From Balaenoptera acutorostrata (Eukaryota; Chordata; Mammalia; Artiodactyla; Balaenopteridae), in NCBI RefSeq assembly GCF_949987535.1, contig NW_026645836.1:78001-142000 (forward strand): a stretch of DNA of 64,000 nt. Direction: 5' to 3'. The notes under the pieces were generated by a model. It had not been told where the DNA came from, made no database searches, and saw only the letters and a program-made list of their open reading frames with translations. The position numbers and the translations under genes are program-made. Below are positions 47,119-60,382 of this stretch, one piece after another (position 1 is the first letter of the stretch; the number at the start of each line of letters is the position of its first letter).

Positions 47119-50100
47119 TCAAGGGTAGCTTAGGGTTAGGGTTAGGGTTAGGGTACGGCTTAGGGTACGGGTTCGGGGAGGGGTTCGGGTAGGGCGTAGT
47201 GTATGGGATAGGGATAGGGTTAGGGTTAGTGTTAGGGTTAGGGCTCGGTTTAGGGTACGGGTTAGGATTAGGGTACGCGTTAGGGTTAGGGTAGGGGTTA
47301 GGGTTAGGGTATGCGATAGGGTGAGGTTACTTATTAAACCTATCCCACTCTCTAGATACCCCTGAGCACGTAAAGGAATATTATTTGGGGGTCCAGCCAT
47401 GGAGAAGAGTTTAGACACTAGGAGAAAATAAGGAACACACCCATTATCAAGAAATCACATTAGGATTCTCTTTTTAACCTGTTCCTTAAAACACTAGTGC
47501 TTAGGAAATCTATTGGAGGCAGAAGCAGTCAAGGGTAGCTTAGGGTTAGGGTTAGGGTTAGGGTACGGCTTAGGGTACGGGTTCGGGGAGGGGTTCGGGT
47601 AGGGCGTAGGGTATGGGTTAGGGTTAGGGTTAGGGTTAGTGTTAGGGTTCGGGCTCTGTTTAGGATACGGGTTAGGATTAGGGTACGCGTTAGTGTTAGG
47701 GTAGGGGTTAGGGTTATGGTACGCACTAGGGTGAGGGTAGTTATTAAACCTATCCCACTCTCTAGATACCCCTGAGCACTTAAAGGAATATTATTTGGGG
47801 GTCCAGCCATGGAGAAGAGTTTAGACACTAGGAGAAGATAAGGAACACACCCATTATCAAGAAATCACATTAGGATTCTCTTTTTAACCTGTTCCTTAAA
47901 ACACTAGTGCTTAGGAAATCTATTGGAGGCAGAAGCAATCAAGGGTAGCTTAGGGTTAGAGTTAGAGTTAGGGTGAGGGTTAGGGTACGGCATAGGTTAC
48001 GGGTTCGGGGAGGGGTTAGGGTAGGGCGTAGGTTATGGTTTAGGGTTAGGGTTAGGGTTAGTGTTAGGGTTAGGGCTCGGTTTAGGGTACGGGTTAGGAT
48101 TAGGGTACGCGTTAGGGTTAGGGTAGGGTTTAGGTTTAGGGTACGCGTTAGGGTGAGGGTTGTTATTAAACCTATCCCACTCTCTAGATACCCCTGAGCA
48201 CGTAAAGGAATATTATTTGGGGGTCCAGCCATGGAGAAGAGTTTAGACACGAGGAGAAGATAAGGAACACACCCATTATCAAGAAATCACATTAGGATTC
48301 TCTTTTTAACCTGTTCCTTAAAACACTAGTGCTTAGGAAATCTATTGGAGGCAGAGGCAGTCAAGGGTAGCTTAGGGTTAGGGTTAGGGTTAGGGTACGG
48401 CTTAGGGTACGGGTTCGGGGAGGGGTTCGGTTAGGGCGTAGGGTATGGTTTAGGGTTAGGGTTAGGGTTAGTGTTAGGGTTAGGGCTCGGTTTAGGGTAC
48501 GGGTTAGGATTAGGGTACGCGTTAGTGTTAGGGTAGGGGTTAGGGTTAGGGTACGCGATAGGGTGAGGTTAGTTATTAAAACTATCACACTCTTTAGATA
48601 CCCCTTAGCACGTAAAGGAATATTATTTGTGGGTCCAGCCATGGAGAAGAGTTTAGACACTAGGAGAAGATAAGGAACACACCCATTATCACGAAATCAC
48701 ATTAGGATTCTCTTTTTAACCTGTTCCTTAAAACACTATTGCTTAGGAAATCTATTGGAGGCAGAAGCAGTCAAGGGTAGCTTAGGGTTAGGGTTAGGGT
48801 TAGGGTGAGGGTTAGGGTACGGCTTAGGGTACGGGTTCGGGGAGGGGTTCGGGTAGGGCGTAGGGTATGGGATAGGGATAGGGTTAGGGTTAGTGTTAGG
48901 GTTAGGGCTCGGTTTAGGGTACGGGTTAGGATTAGGGTACGCGTTAGGGTTAGGGTAGGGGTTAGGGTTAGGGTATGTGATAGGGTGAGGTTACTTATTA
49001 AACCTATCCCACTCTCTAGATACCCCTTAGCACGTAAAGGAATATTATTTGGGGGTCCAGCCATGGAGAAGAGTTTAGACACTAGGAGAAAATAAGGAAC
49101 ACCCCCATTATCAAGAAATCACATTAGGATTCTCTTTTTAACCTGTTCCTTAAAACACTAGTGCTTAGGAAATCTTTTGGAGGCAGAAGCCGTCAAGGGT
49201 AGCTTAGGGTTAGGGTTAGGGTGAGGGTGAGGGTTAGGGTACGGCTTAGGTTACGGGTTCGGGGAGGGCGTAGGGTATGGTTTAGGGTTAGGGTTAGGGT
49301 TAGTGTTAGGGTTAGGGCTCGGTTTAGGGTACGGGTTAGGATTAGGGTACGCGTTAGTGTTAGGGTAGGGGTTAGGGTTAGGGTACGCGATAGGGTGAGG
49401 TTAGTTATTAAACCTATCCCACTCTCTAGATACCCCTTAGCACGTAAAGGAATATTATTTGGGGGTCCAGCCATGGAGAAGAGTTTAGACACTAGGAGAA
49501 GATAAGGAACACACCCATTATCAAGAAATCACATTAGGATTCTCTTTTTAACCTGTTCCTTAAAACACTAGTGCTTAGGAAATCTATTGGAGGCAGAAGC
49601 AGTCAAGGGTAGCTTAGGGATAGGGTTAGGGTTAGGGTACGGCTTAGGGTACGGGTTCGGGGAGGGGTTCGGGTAGGGCGTAGGGTATGGGTTAGGGTTA
49701 GGGTTAGGGTTAGTGTTAGGGTTAGGGCTCGGTTTAGGGTACGGGTTAGGATTAGGGTACGCGTTAGGGTTAGGGTAGGGTTTAGGGTTAGGGTATGCGA
49801 TAGGGTGAGGTTACTTATTAAACCTATCCCACTCTCTAGATACCCCTTAGCACGTAAAGGAATATTATTTGGAGGTCCAGCCATGGAGAAGAGTTTAGAC
49901 ACTAGGAGAAAATAAGGAACACACCCATTATCAAGAAATCACATTAGGATTCTCTTTTTAACCTGTTCCTTAAAACACTAGTGCTTAGGAAATCTATTGG
50001 AGGCAGAAGCAGTCAAGGGTAGCTTAGGGTTAGGTTTAGGGTTAGGGTGAGGGTTAGGGTATGGCTTAGCGTACGGGTTCGGGGAGGGGTTCGGGTAGGG

Positions 50101-52472
50101 CGTAGGGTATGGGTTAGGGTTAGGGTTAGGGTTAGTGTTAGGGTTAGGGCTCGGTTTAGGGTACGGGTTAGGATTAGGGTACGCGTTAGGGTTAGGGTAG
50201 GGTTTAGGGTTAGGGTACGCGTTAGGGTGAGGGTTGTTATTAAACCTATCCCACTCTCTAGATACCCCTGAGCACGTAAAGGAATATTATTTGGGGGTCC
50301 AGCCATGGAGAAGAGTTTAGACACGAGGAGAAGATAAGGAACACACCCATTATCAAGAAATCACATCAGGATTCTCTTTTTAACCTGTTCCTTAAAACAC
50401 TAGTGCTTAGGAAATCTATTGGAGGCAGAAGCAGTCAAGGGTAGCTTAGGGTTAGGGTTAGGGTTAGGGTACGGCTTAGGGTACGGGTTCGGGTTAGGGT
50501 TAGGGTTAGGGTTAGGGTTCGGGCTCGGTTTAGGGTACGGGTTAGGATTAGGGTACGCGTTAGTGTTAGGGTAGGGGTTAGGGTTATGGTACGCACTAGG
50601 GTGAGGGTAGTTATTAAAACTATCCCACTCTCTAGATACCCCTGAGCACGTAAAGGAATATTATTTGGGGGTCCAGCCATGGAGAAGAGTTTAGACACTA
50701 GGAGAAGATAAGGAACACACCCATTATCAAGAAATCACATTAGGATTCTCTTTTTAACCTGTTCCTTAAAACACTAGTGCTTAGGAATTCTATTGGAGGC
50801 AGAAGCAGTCAAGGGTAGCTTAAGGTTAGAGTTAGGGTGAGGGTGAGGGTTAGGGTACGGCTTAGGGTACGGGTTCGGGGAGGGGTTCGGGTAGGGCGTA
50901 GGGTATGGTTTAGGGTTAGGGTTAGGGTTAGGGTTAGGGTTAGGGCTCGGTTTAGGGTACGGGTTAGGATTATGGTACGCGTTAGTGTTAGGGTAGGGGT
51001 TAGGGTTAGGGTACGCGATAGGGTGAGGTTAGTTATTAAACCTATCCCACTCTCTAGATACCCCTTAGAACGTAAAGGAATATTATTTGGGGGTCCAGCC
51101 ATGGAGAAGAGTTTAGACACTAGGAGAAGATAAGGAACACACCCATTATCAAGAAATCACATTAGGATTCTCTTTTTAACCTGTTCCTTAAAACACTAGT
51201 GCTTAGGAAATCTATTGGAGGCAGAAGCAGTCAAGGGTAGCTTAGGGATAGGGTTAGGGTTAGGGTACGGCTTAGGGTACGTGTTCGGGGAGGGGTTCGG
51301 GTAGGGCGTAGGGTATGGGTTAGGGTTAGGGTTAGGGTTAGTGTTAGGGTTAGGGCTCGGTTTAGGGTACGGGTTAGGATTAGGGTACGCGTTAGGGTTA
51401 GGGTAGGGGTTAGGGTTAGGGTATGCGATAGGGTGAGGTTACTTATTAAACCTATCCCACTCTCTAGATACCCCTTAGCACGTAAAGGAATATTATTTGG
51501 GGGTCCAGCCATGGAGAAGAGTTTAGACACTAGGAGAAAATAAGGAACACACCCATTATCAAGAAATCACATTAGGATTCTCTTTTTAACCTGTTCCTTA
51601 AAACACTAGTGCTTAGGAAATCTATTGGAGGCAGAAGCAGTCAAGGGTAGCTTAGTGTTAGGGTTAGGGTTAGGGTACGGCTTAGGGTACGGGTTCGGGG
51701 AGGGGTTCGGGTTGGGCGTAGGGTATGGGTTAGGGTTAGGGTTAGGGTTAGTGTTAGGGTTCGGGCTCTGTTTAGGGTACGGGTTAGGATTAGGGTACGC
51801 GTTAGTGTTAGGGTAGGGGTTAGGGTTATGGTACGCACTAGGGTGAGGGTAGTTATTAAACCTATCCCACTCTCTAGATACCCCTGAGCACGTAAAGGAA
51901 TATTATTTGGGGGTCCAGCCATGGAGAAGAGTTTAGACACTAGGAGAAGATAAGGAACACACCCATTATCAAGAAATCACATTAGGATTCTCTTTTTAAC
52001 CTGTTCCTTAAAACACTAGTGCTTAGGAATTCTATTGGAGGCAGAAGCAGTCAAGGGTAGCTTAAGGTTAGGGTTAGGGTGAGGGTGAGGGTTAGGGTAC
52101 GGCTTAGGGTACGGGTTCGGGGAGGGGTTCGGGTAGGGCGTAGGGTATGGTTTAGGGTTAGGGTTAGGGTTAGTGTTAGGGTTAGGGCTCGGTTTAGGGT
52201 ACGGGTTAGGATTAGGGTACGCGTTAGTGTTAGGGTAGGGGTTAGGGTTAGGGTACGCGATAGGGTGAGGTTAGTTATTAAACCTATCCCACTCTCTAGA
52301 TACCCCTTAGCACGTAAAGGAATATTATTTGGGGGTCCAGCCATGGAGAAGAGTTTAGACACTAGGAGAAGATAAGGAACACACCCATTATCAAGAAATC
52401 ACATTAGGATTCTCTTTTTAACCTGTTCCTTAAAACACTAGTGCTTAGGAAAACTATTGGAGGCAGAAGCAG
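47119..52472 (+). repeat. Higher-order repeat copy B (5354 bp, lacks the nested 1242 bp)
   Basis: Units start at 47119 H, 47529 V, 47939 T, 48361 S, 48771 H, 49193 S, 49603 H, 50013 T, 50435 V, 50809 S, 51231 H, 51641 V and 52051 S. The first matches 40523 at +6596; from 49193 on the match is to 43839 and later units at +5354. The difference is exactly the 1242-bp internal repeat. The 374-bp unit (50435) and the caccccc variant near 49101 show copy plus later mutation. Confidence 0.9.
50435..50808 (+). repeat. Contracted 374-bp V unit (copy of the one at 45081)
   Basis: Same 36-bp loss at the same place as the unit at 45081, at +5354. It was copied within the large duplication, not contracted a second time. 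Confidence 0.85.
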
Positions 52473-52882
52473 TCAAGGGTAGCTTAGGGATAGGGTTAGG
52501 GTTAGGGTACGGCTTAGGGTACGTGTTCGGGGAGGGGTTCGGGTAGGGCGTAGGGTATGGGTTAGGGTTAGGGTTAGGGTTAGTGTTAGGGTTAGGGCTC
52601 GGTTTAGGGTACGGGTTAGGATTAGGATACGCGTTAGGGTTAGGGTAGGGGTTAGGGTTAGGGTATGCGATAGGGTGAGGTTACTTATTAAACCTATCCC
52701 ACTCTCTAGATACCCCTTAGCACGTAAAGGAATATTATTTGGGGGTCCAGCCATGGAGAAGAGTTTAGACACTAGGAGAAAATAAGGAACACACCCATTA
52801 TCAAGAAATCACATTAGGATTCTCTTTTTAACCTGTTCCTTAAAACACTAGTGCTTAGGAAATCTATTGGAGGCAGAAGCAG

Positions 52883-55800
52883 TCAAGGGTAGCTTAGGGT
52901 TAGGTTTAGGGTTAGGGTGAGGGTTAGGGTATGGCTTAGGGTACGGGTTCGGGGAGGGGTTCGGGTAGGGCGTAGGGTATGGGTTAGGGTTAGGGTTAGG
53001 GTTAGTGTTAGGGTTAGGGCTCGGTTTAGGGTACGGGTTAGGATTAGGGTACGCGTTAGGGTTAGGGTAGGGTTTAGGGTTAGGGTACGCGTTAGGGTGA
53101 GGGTTGTTATTAAACCTATCCCACTCTCTAGATACCCCTGAGCACGTAAAGGAATATTATTTGGGGGTCCAGCCATGGAGAAGAGTTTAGACACGAGGAG
53201 AAGATAAGGAACACACCCATTATCAAGAAATCACATTAGGATTCTCTTTTTAACCTGTTCCTTAAAACACTAGTGCTTAGGAAATCTATTGGAGGCAGAA
53301 GCAGTCAAGGGTAGCTTAGGGTTAGGGTTAGGGTTAGGGTACGGCTTAGGGTACGGGTTCGGGGAGGGGTTCGGGTAGGGCGTAGGGTATGGTTTAGGGT
53401 TAGGGTTAGGGTTAGTGTTAGGGTTAGGGCTCGGTTTAGGGTACGGGTTAGGATTAGGGTACGCGTTAGGGTTAGGGTAGGGGTTAGGGTTAGGGTATGC
53501 GATAGGGTGAGGTTACTTATTAAACCTATCCCACTCTCTAGATACCCCTTAGCACGTAAAGGAATATTATTTGGGGGTCCAGCCATGGAGAAGAGTTTAG
53601 ACACTAGGAGAAAATAAGGAACACACCCATTATCAAGAAATCACATTAGGATTCTCTTTTTAACCTGTTCCTTAAAACACTAGTGCTTAGGAAATCTATT
53701 GGAGGCAGAAGCAGTCAAGGGTAGCTTAGTGTTAGGGTTAGGGTTAGGGTACGGCTTAGGGTACGGGTTCGGGGAGGGGTTCGGGTTGGGCGTAGGGTAT
53801 GGGTTAGGGTTAGGGTTAGGGTTAGTGTTAGGGTTCGGGCTCTGTTTAGGGTACGGGTTAGGATTAGGGTACGCGTTAGTGTTAGGGTAGGGGTTAGGGT
53901 TATGATACGCACTAGGGTGAGGTTAGTTATTAAACCTATCCCACTCTCTAGATACCCCTGAGCACGTAAAGGAATATTATTTGGGGGTCCAGCCATGGAG
54001 AAGAGTTTAGACACTAGGAGAAGATAAGGAACACACCCATTATCAAGAAATCACATTAGGATTCTCTTTTTAACCTGTTCCTTAAAACACTAGTGCTTAG
54101 GAAATCTATTGGAGGCAGAAGCAATCAAGGGTAGCTTAGGGTTAGAGTTAGAGTTAGGGTGAGGGTTAGGGTACGGCATACGGTACGGGTTCGGGGAGGG
54201 GTTAGGGTAGGGCGTAGGCTATGGGTTAGGGTTAGGGTTAGGGTTAGTGTTAGGGTTAGGGCTCGGTTTAGGGTACGGGTTAGGATTAGGGTACGCGTTA
54301 GGGTTAGGGTAGGGGTTAGGGTTAGGGTATGCGATAGGGTGAGGTTACTTATTAAAGCTATCCCACTCTCTAGATACCCCTTAGCACGTAAAGGAATATT
54401 ATTTGGGGGTCCAGCCATGGAGAAGAGTTTAGACACTAGGAGAAAATAAGGAACACACCCATTATCAAGAAATCACATTAGGATTCTCTTTTTAACCTGT
54501 TCCTTAAAACACTAGTGCTTAGGAAATCTATTGGAGGCAGAAGCAGTCAAGGGTAGCTTAGTGTTAGGGTTAGGGTTAGGGTACGGCTTAGGGTACGGGT
54601 TCGGGGAGGGGTTCGGGTTGGGCGTAGGGTATGGGTTAGGGTTAGGGTTAGGGTTACTGTTAGGGTTCGGGCTCTGTTTAGGGTACGGGTTAGGATTAGG
54701 GTACGCGTTAGTGTTAGGGTAGGGGTTAGGGTTATGGTACGCACTAGGGTGAGGGTAGTTATTAAACCTATCCCACTCTCTAGATACCCCTGAGCACTTA
54801 AAGGAATATTATTTGGGGGTCCAGCCATGGAGAAGAGTTTAGACACTAGGAGAAGATAAGGAACACACCCATTATCAAGAAATCACATTAGGATTCTCTT
54901 TTTAACCTGTTCCTTAAAACACTAGTGCTTAGGAAATCTATTGGAGGCAGAAGCAATCAAGGGTAGCTTAGGGTTAGAGTTAGAGTTAGGGTGAGGGTTA
55001 GGGTACGGCATACGGTACGGGTTTGGGGAGGGGTTAGGGTAGGGCGTAGGGTATGGGTTAGGGTTAGGGTTAGGGTTAGTGTTAGGGTTAGGGCTCGGTT
55101 TAGGGTACGGGTTAGGATTAGGGTACGCGTTAGGGTTATGGTAGGGGTTAGGGTTAGGGTACGCTTTAGGGTGAGAGTAGTTATTAAACCTATCCCACTC
55201 TCTAGATACCCCTTAGCACGTAAAGGAATATTATTTGGGGGTCCAGCCATGGAGAAGAGCTTAGACACTAGGAGAAGATAAGGAACACACCCATTATCAA
55301 GAAATCACATTAGGATTCTCTTTTTAACTTGTTCCTTAAAACACTAGTGCTTAGGAAATCTATTGGAGGCAGAAGCAGTCAAGGGTAGCTTAGGGTTAGG
55401 GTAAGGGTGAGGGGGAGGGTTAGGGTACGGCTTAGGGTACGGGTTCGGGGAGGCGTTCGGGTAGGGCGTAGGGTATGGGTTAGGGTTAGGGTTAGCGCTA
55501 GTGTTAGGGTTAGGGCTCGGTTTAGGGTACGGGTTACGATTAGGGTACGCGTTAGGGTTAGGGTAGGGGTTAGGGTTAGGGTACGCGTTAGGGTGAGGGT
55601 AGTTATTAAACCTATCCCACTCTCTAGATACCCCTTAGCACGTAAAGGAATATTATTTGGGGGTCCAGCCATGGAGAAGAGTTTAGACACTAGGAGAAGA
55701 TAAGGAACACACCCATTATCAAGAAATCACATTAGGATTCTCTTTTTAACCTGTTCCTTAAAACACTAGTGCTTAGGAATTCTATTGGAGGCAGAAGCAG

Positions 55801-56632
55801 TCAAGGGTAGCTTAGGGTTAGGGTTAGGGTGAGGGTGAGGGTTAGGGTACGGCTTAGGGTACGGGTTCGGGGAGGGGTTCGGGTAGGGCGTAGGGTATGG
55901 TTTAGGGTTAGGGTTAGGGTTAGTGTTAGGGTTAGGGCTCGGTTTAGGGTACGGGTTAGGATTAGGGTACGCGTTAGTGTTAGGGTAGGGGTTAGGGTTA
56001 GGGTACGCGATAGGGTGAGGTTAGTTATTAAACCTATCCCACTCTCTAGATACCCCTTAGCACGTAAAGGAATATTATTTGGGGGTCCAGCCATGGAGAA
56101 GAGTTTAGACACTAGGAGAAGATAAGTTACACACCCATTATCAAGAAATCACATTAGGATTCTCTTTTTAACCTGTTCCTTAAAACACTAGTGCTTAGGA
56201 AATCTATTGGAGGCAGAAGCAGTCAAGGGTAGCTTAGGGATAGGGTTAGGGTTAGGGTACGGCTTAGGGTACGGGTTCGGGGAGGGGTTCGGGTAGGGCG
56301 TAGGGTATGGGTTAGGGTTAGGGTTAGGGTTAGTGTTAGGGTTAGGGCTCGGTTTAGGGTACGGGTTAGGATTAGGGTACGCGTTAGGGTTAGGGTAGGG
56401 GTTAGGGTTAGGGTATGCGATAGGGTGAGGTTACTTATTAAACCTATCCCACTCTCTAGATACCCCTTAGCACGTAAAGGAATATTATTTGGAGGTCCAG
56501 CCATGGAGTAGAGTTTAAACACTAGGAGAAAATAAGCAACACACCCATTATAAAGAAATCACATTAGGATTCTCTTTTTAACCTGTTCCTTAAAACACTA
56601 GTGCTTAGGAAATCTATTGGAGGCAGAAGCAG
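52883..56632 (+). repeat. 3750-bp higher-order repeat, copy A
   Basis: Nine units, matched base for base at +3750 as far as I compared. Shared rare variants: gataagttacac (56126/59876), tggagtagagtttaaac (56505/60255), ataagcaacac, gggggagggttag and ggttacgattag. Confidence 0.92.
55312..55325 (+). other. Empty SINE target site (K unit, 3750-bp copy A)
   Basis: Single aggattctcttttt, no SINE remnant, followed by aacttgttcc. The left unit (54957) ends tacgctttagg then gtgagagtag and has gagcttagac; the right unit (55379) has gtaagggtgagg, gaggcgttcggg and gttagcgctag. These are the flanks of the SINE in K units (copies 1, 10). Best read as the pre-insertion state. Confidence 0.75.
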
Positions 56633-59600
56633 TCAAGGGTAGCTTAGGGTTAGGTTTAGGGTTAGGGTGAGGGTTAGGGTATGGCTTAGGGTACGGGTTC
56701 GGGGAGGGGTTCGGGTAGGGCGTAGGGTATGGGTTAGGGTTAGGGTTAGGGTTAGTGTTAGGGTTAGGGCTCGGTTTAGGGTACGGGTTAGGATTAGGGT
56801 ACGCGTTAGGGTTAGGGTAGGGTTTAGGGTTAGGGTACGCGTTAGGGTGAGGGTTGTTATTAAACCTATCCCACTCTCTAGATACCCCTGAGCACGTAAA
56901 GGAATATTATTTGGGGGTCCAGCCATGGAGAAGAGTTTAGACACGAGGAGAAGATAAGGAACACACCCATTATCAAGAAATCACATTAGGATTCTCTTTT
57001 TAACCTGTTCCTTAAAACACTAGTGCTTAGGAAATCTATTGGAGGCAGAAGCAGTCAAGGGTAGCTTAGGGTTAGGGTTAGGGTTAGGGTACGGCTTAGG
57101 GTACGGGTTCGGGGAGGGGTTCGGGTAGGGCGTAGGGTATGGTTTAGGGTTAGGGTTAGGGTTAGTGTTAGGGTTAGGGCTCGGTTTAGGGTACGGGTTA
57201 GGATTAGGGTACGCGTTAGGGTTAGGGTAGGGGTTAGGGTTAGGGTATGCGATAGGGTGAGGTTACTTATTAAACCTATCCCACTCTCTAGATACCCCTT
57301 AGCACGTAAAGGAATATTATTTGGGGGTCCAGCCATGGAGAAGAGTTTAGACACTAGGAGAAAATAAGGAACACACCCATTATCAAGAAATCACATTAGG
57401 ATTCTCTTTTTAACCTGTTCCTTAAAACACTAGTGCTTAGGAAATCTATTGGAGGCAGAAGCAGTCAAGGGTAGCTTAGTGTTAGGGTTAGGGTTAGGGT
57501 ACGGCTTAGGGTACGGGTTCGGGGAGGGGTTCGGGTTGGGCGTAGGGTATGGGTTAGGGTTAGGGTTAGGGTTAGTGTTAGGGTTCGGGCTCTGTTTAGG
57601 GTACGGGTTAGGATTAGGGTACGCGTTAGTGTTAGGGTAGGGGTTAGGGTTATGATACGCACTAGGGTGAGGTTAGTTATTAAACCTATCCCACTCTCTA
57701 GATACCCCTGAGCACGTAAAGGAATATTATTTGGGGGTCCAGCCATGGAGAAGAGTTTAGACACTAGGAGAAGATAAGGAACACACCCATTATCAAGAAA
57801 TCACATTAGGATTCTCTTTTTAACCTGTTCCTTAAAACACTAGTGCTTAGGAAATCTATTGGAGGCAGAAGCAATCAAGGGTAGCTTAGGGTTAGAGTTA
57901 GAGTTAGGGTGAGGGTTAGGGTACGGCATACGGTACGGGTTCGGGGAGGGGTTAGGGTAGGGCGTAGGCTATGGGTTAGGGTTAGGGTTAGGGTTAGTGT
58001 TAGGGTTAGGGCTCGGTTTAGGGTACGGGTTAGGATTAGGGTACGCGTTAGGGTTAGGGTAGGGGTTAGGGTTAGGGTATGCGATAGGGTGAGGTTACTT
58101 ATTAAAGCTATCCCACTCTCTAGATACCCCTTAGCACGTAAAGGAATATTATTTGGGGGTCCAGCCATGGAGAAGAGTTTAGACACTAGGAGAAAATAAG
58201 GAACACACCCATTATCAAGAAATCACATTAGGATTCTCTTTTTAACCTGTTCCTTAAAACACTAGTGCTTAGGAAATCTATTGGAGGCAGAAGCAGTCAA
58301 GGGTAGCTTAGTGTTAGGGTTAGGGTTAGGGTACGGCTTAGGGTACGGGTTCGGGGAGGGGTTCGGGTTGGGCGTAGGGTATGGGTTAGGGTTAGGGTTA
58401 GGGTTACTGTTAGGGTTCGGGCTCTGTTTAGGGTACGGGTTAGGATTAGGGTACGCGTTAGTGTTAGGGTAGGGGTTAGGGTTATGGTACGCACTAGGGT
58501 GAGGGTAGTTATTAAACCTATCCCACTCTCTAGATACCCCTGAGCACTTAAAGGAATATTATTTGGGGGTCCAGCCATGGAGAAGAGTTTAGACACTAGG
58601 AGAAGATAAGGAACACACCCATTATCAAGAAATCACATTAGGATTCTCTTTTTAACCTGTTCCTTAAAACACTAGTGCTTAGGAAATCTATTGGAGGCAG
58701 AAGCAATCAAGGGTAGCTTAGGGTTAGAGTTAGAGTTAGGGTGAGGGTTAGGGTACGGCATACGGTACGGGTTTGGGGAGGGGTTAGGGTAGGGCGTAGG
58801 GTATGGGTTAGGGTTAGGGTTAGGGTTAGTGTTAGGGTTAGGGCTCGGTTTAGGGTACGGGTTAGGATTAGGGTACGCGTTAGGGTTATGGTAGGGGTTA
58901 GGGTTAGGGTACGCTTTAGGGTGAGAGTAGTTATTAAACCTATCCCACTCTCTAGATACCCCTTAGCACGTAAAGGAATATTATTTGGGGGTCCAGCCAT
59001 GGAGAAGAGCTTAGACACTAGGAGAAGATAAGGAACACACCCATTATCAAGAAATCACATTAGGATTCTCTTTTTAACTTGTTCCTTAAAACACTAGTGC
59101 TTAGGAAATCTATTGGAGGCAGAAGCAGTCAAGGGTAGCTTAGGGTTAGGGTAAGGGTGAGGGGGAGGGTTAGGGTACGGCTTAGGGTACGGGTTCGGGG
59201 AGGCGTTCGGGTAGGGCGTAGGGTATGGGTTAGGGTTAGGGTTAGCGCTAGTGTTAGGGTTAGGGCTCGGTTTAGGGTACGGGTTACGATTAGGGTACGC
59301 GTTAGGGTTAGGGTAGGGGTTAGGGTTAGGGTACGCGTTAGGGTGAGGGTAGTTATTAAACCTATCCCACTCTCTAGATACCCCTTAGCACGTAAAGGAA
59401 TATTATTTGGGGGTCCAGCCATGGAGAAGAGTTTAGACACTAGGAGAAGATAAGGAACACACCCATTATCAAGAAATCACATTAGGATTCTCTTTTTAAC
59501 CTGTTCCTTAAAACACTAGTGCTTAGGAATTCTATTGGAGGCAGAAGCAGTCAAGGGTAGCTTAGGGTTAGGGTTAGGGTGAGGGTGAGGGTTAGGGTAC

Positions 59601-60382
59601 GGCTTAGGGTACGGGTTCGGGGAGGGGTTCGGGTAGGGCGTAGGGTATGGTTTAGGGTTAGGGTTAGGGTTAGTGTTAGGGTTAGGGCTCGGTTTAGGGT
59701 ACGGGTTAGGATTAGGGTACGCGTTAGTGTTAGGGTAGGGGTTAGGGTTAGGGTACGCGATAGGGTGAGGTTAGTTATTAAACCTATCCCACTCTCTAGA
59801 TACCCCTTAGCACGTAAAGGAATATTATTTGGGGGTCCAGCCATGGAGAAGAGTTTAGACACTAGGAGAAGATAAGTTACACACCCATTATCAAGAAATC
59901 ACATTAGGATTCTCTTTTTAACCTGTTCCTTAAAACACTAGTGCTTAGGAAATCTATTGGAGGCAGAAGCAGTCAAGGGTAGCTTAGGGATAGGGTTAGG
60001 GTTAGGGTACGGCTTAGGGTACGGGTTCGGGGAGGGGTTCGGGTAGGGCGTAGGGTATGGGTTAGGGTTAGGGTTAGGGTTAGTGTTAGGGTTAGGGCTC
60101 GGTTTAGGGTACGGGTTAGGATTAGGGTACGCGTTAGGGTTAGGGTAGGGGTTAGGGTTAGGGTATGCGATAGGGTGAGGTTACTTATTAAACCTATCCC
60201 ACTCTCTAGATACCCCTTAGCACGTAAAGGAATATTATTTGGAGGTCCAGCCATGGAGTAGAGTTTAAACACTAGGAGAAAATAAGCAACACACCCATTA
60301 TAAAGAAATCACATTAGGATTCTCTTTTTAACCTGTTCCTTAAAACACTAGTGCTTAGGAAATCTATTGGAGGCAGAAGCAG
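56633..60382 (+). repeat. 3750-bp higher-order repeat, copy B
   Basis: Near-identical to copy A, so the duplication is recent relative to most others in the window. It is followed by one extra 410-bp unit and then by the start of a third copy (the T unit at 60793 resembles 52883 and 56633). Confidence 0.92.
59062..59075 (+). other. Empty SINE target site (3750-bp copy B)
   Basis: Same as the site at 55312-55325, at +3750, with identical flanking variants and aacttgttcc. It is a duplicate of that site, not independent evidence. Confidence 0.75.
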
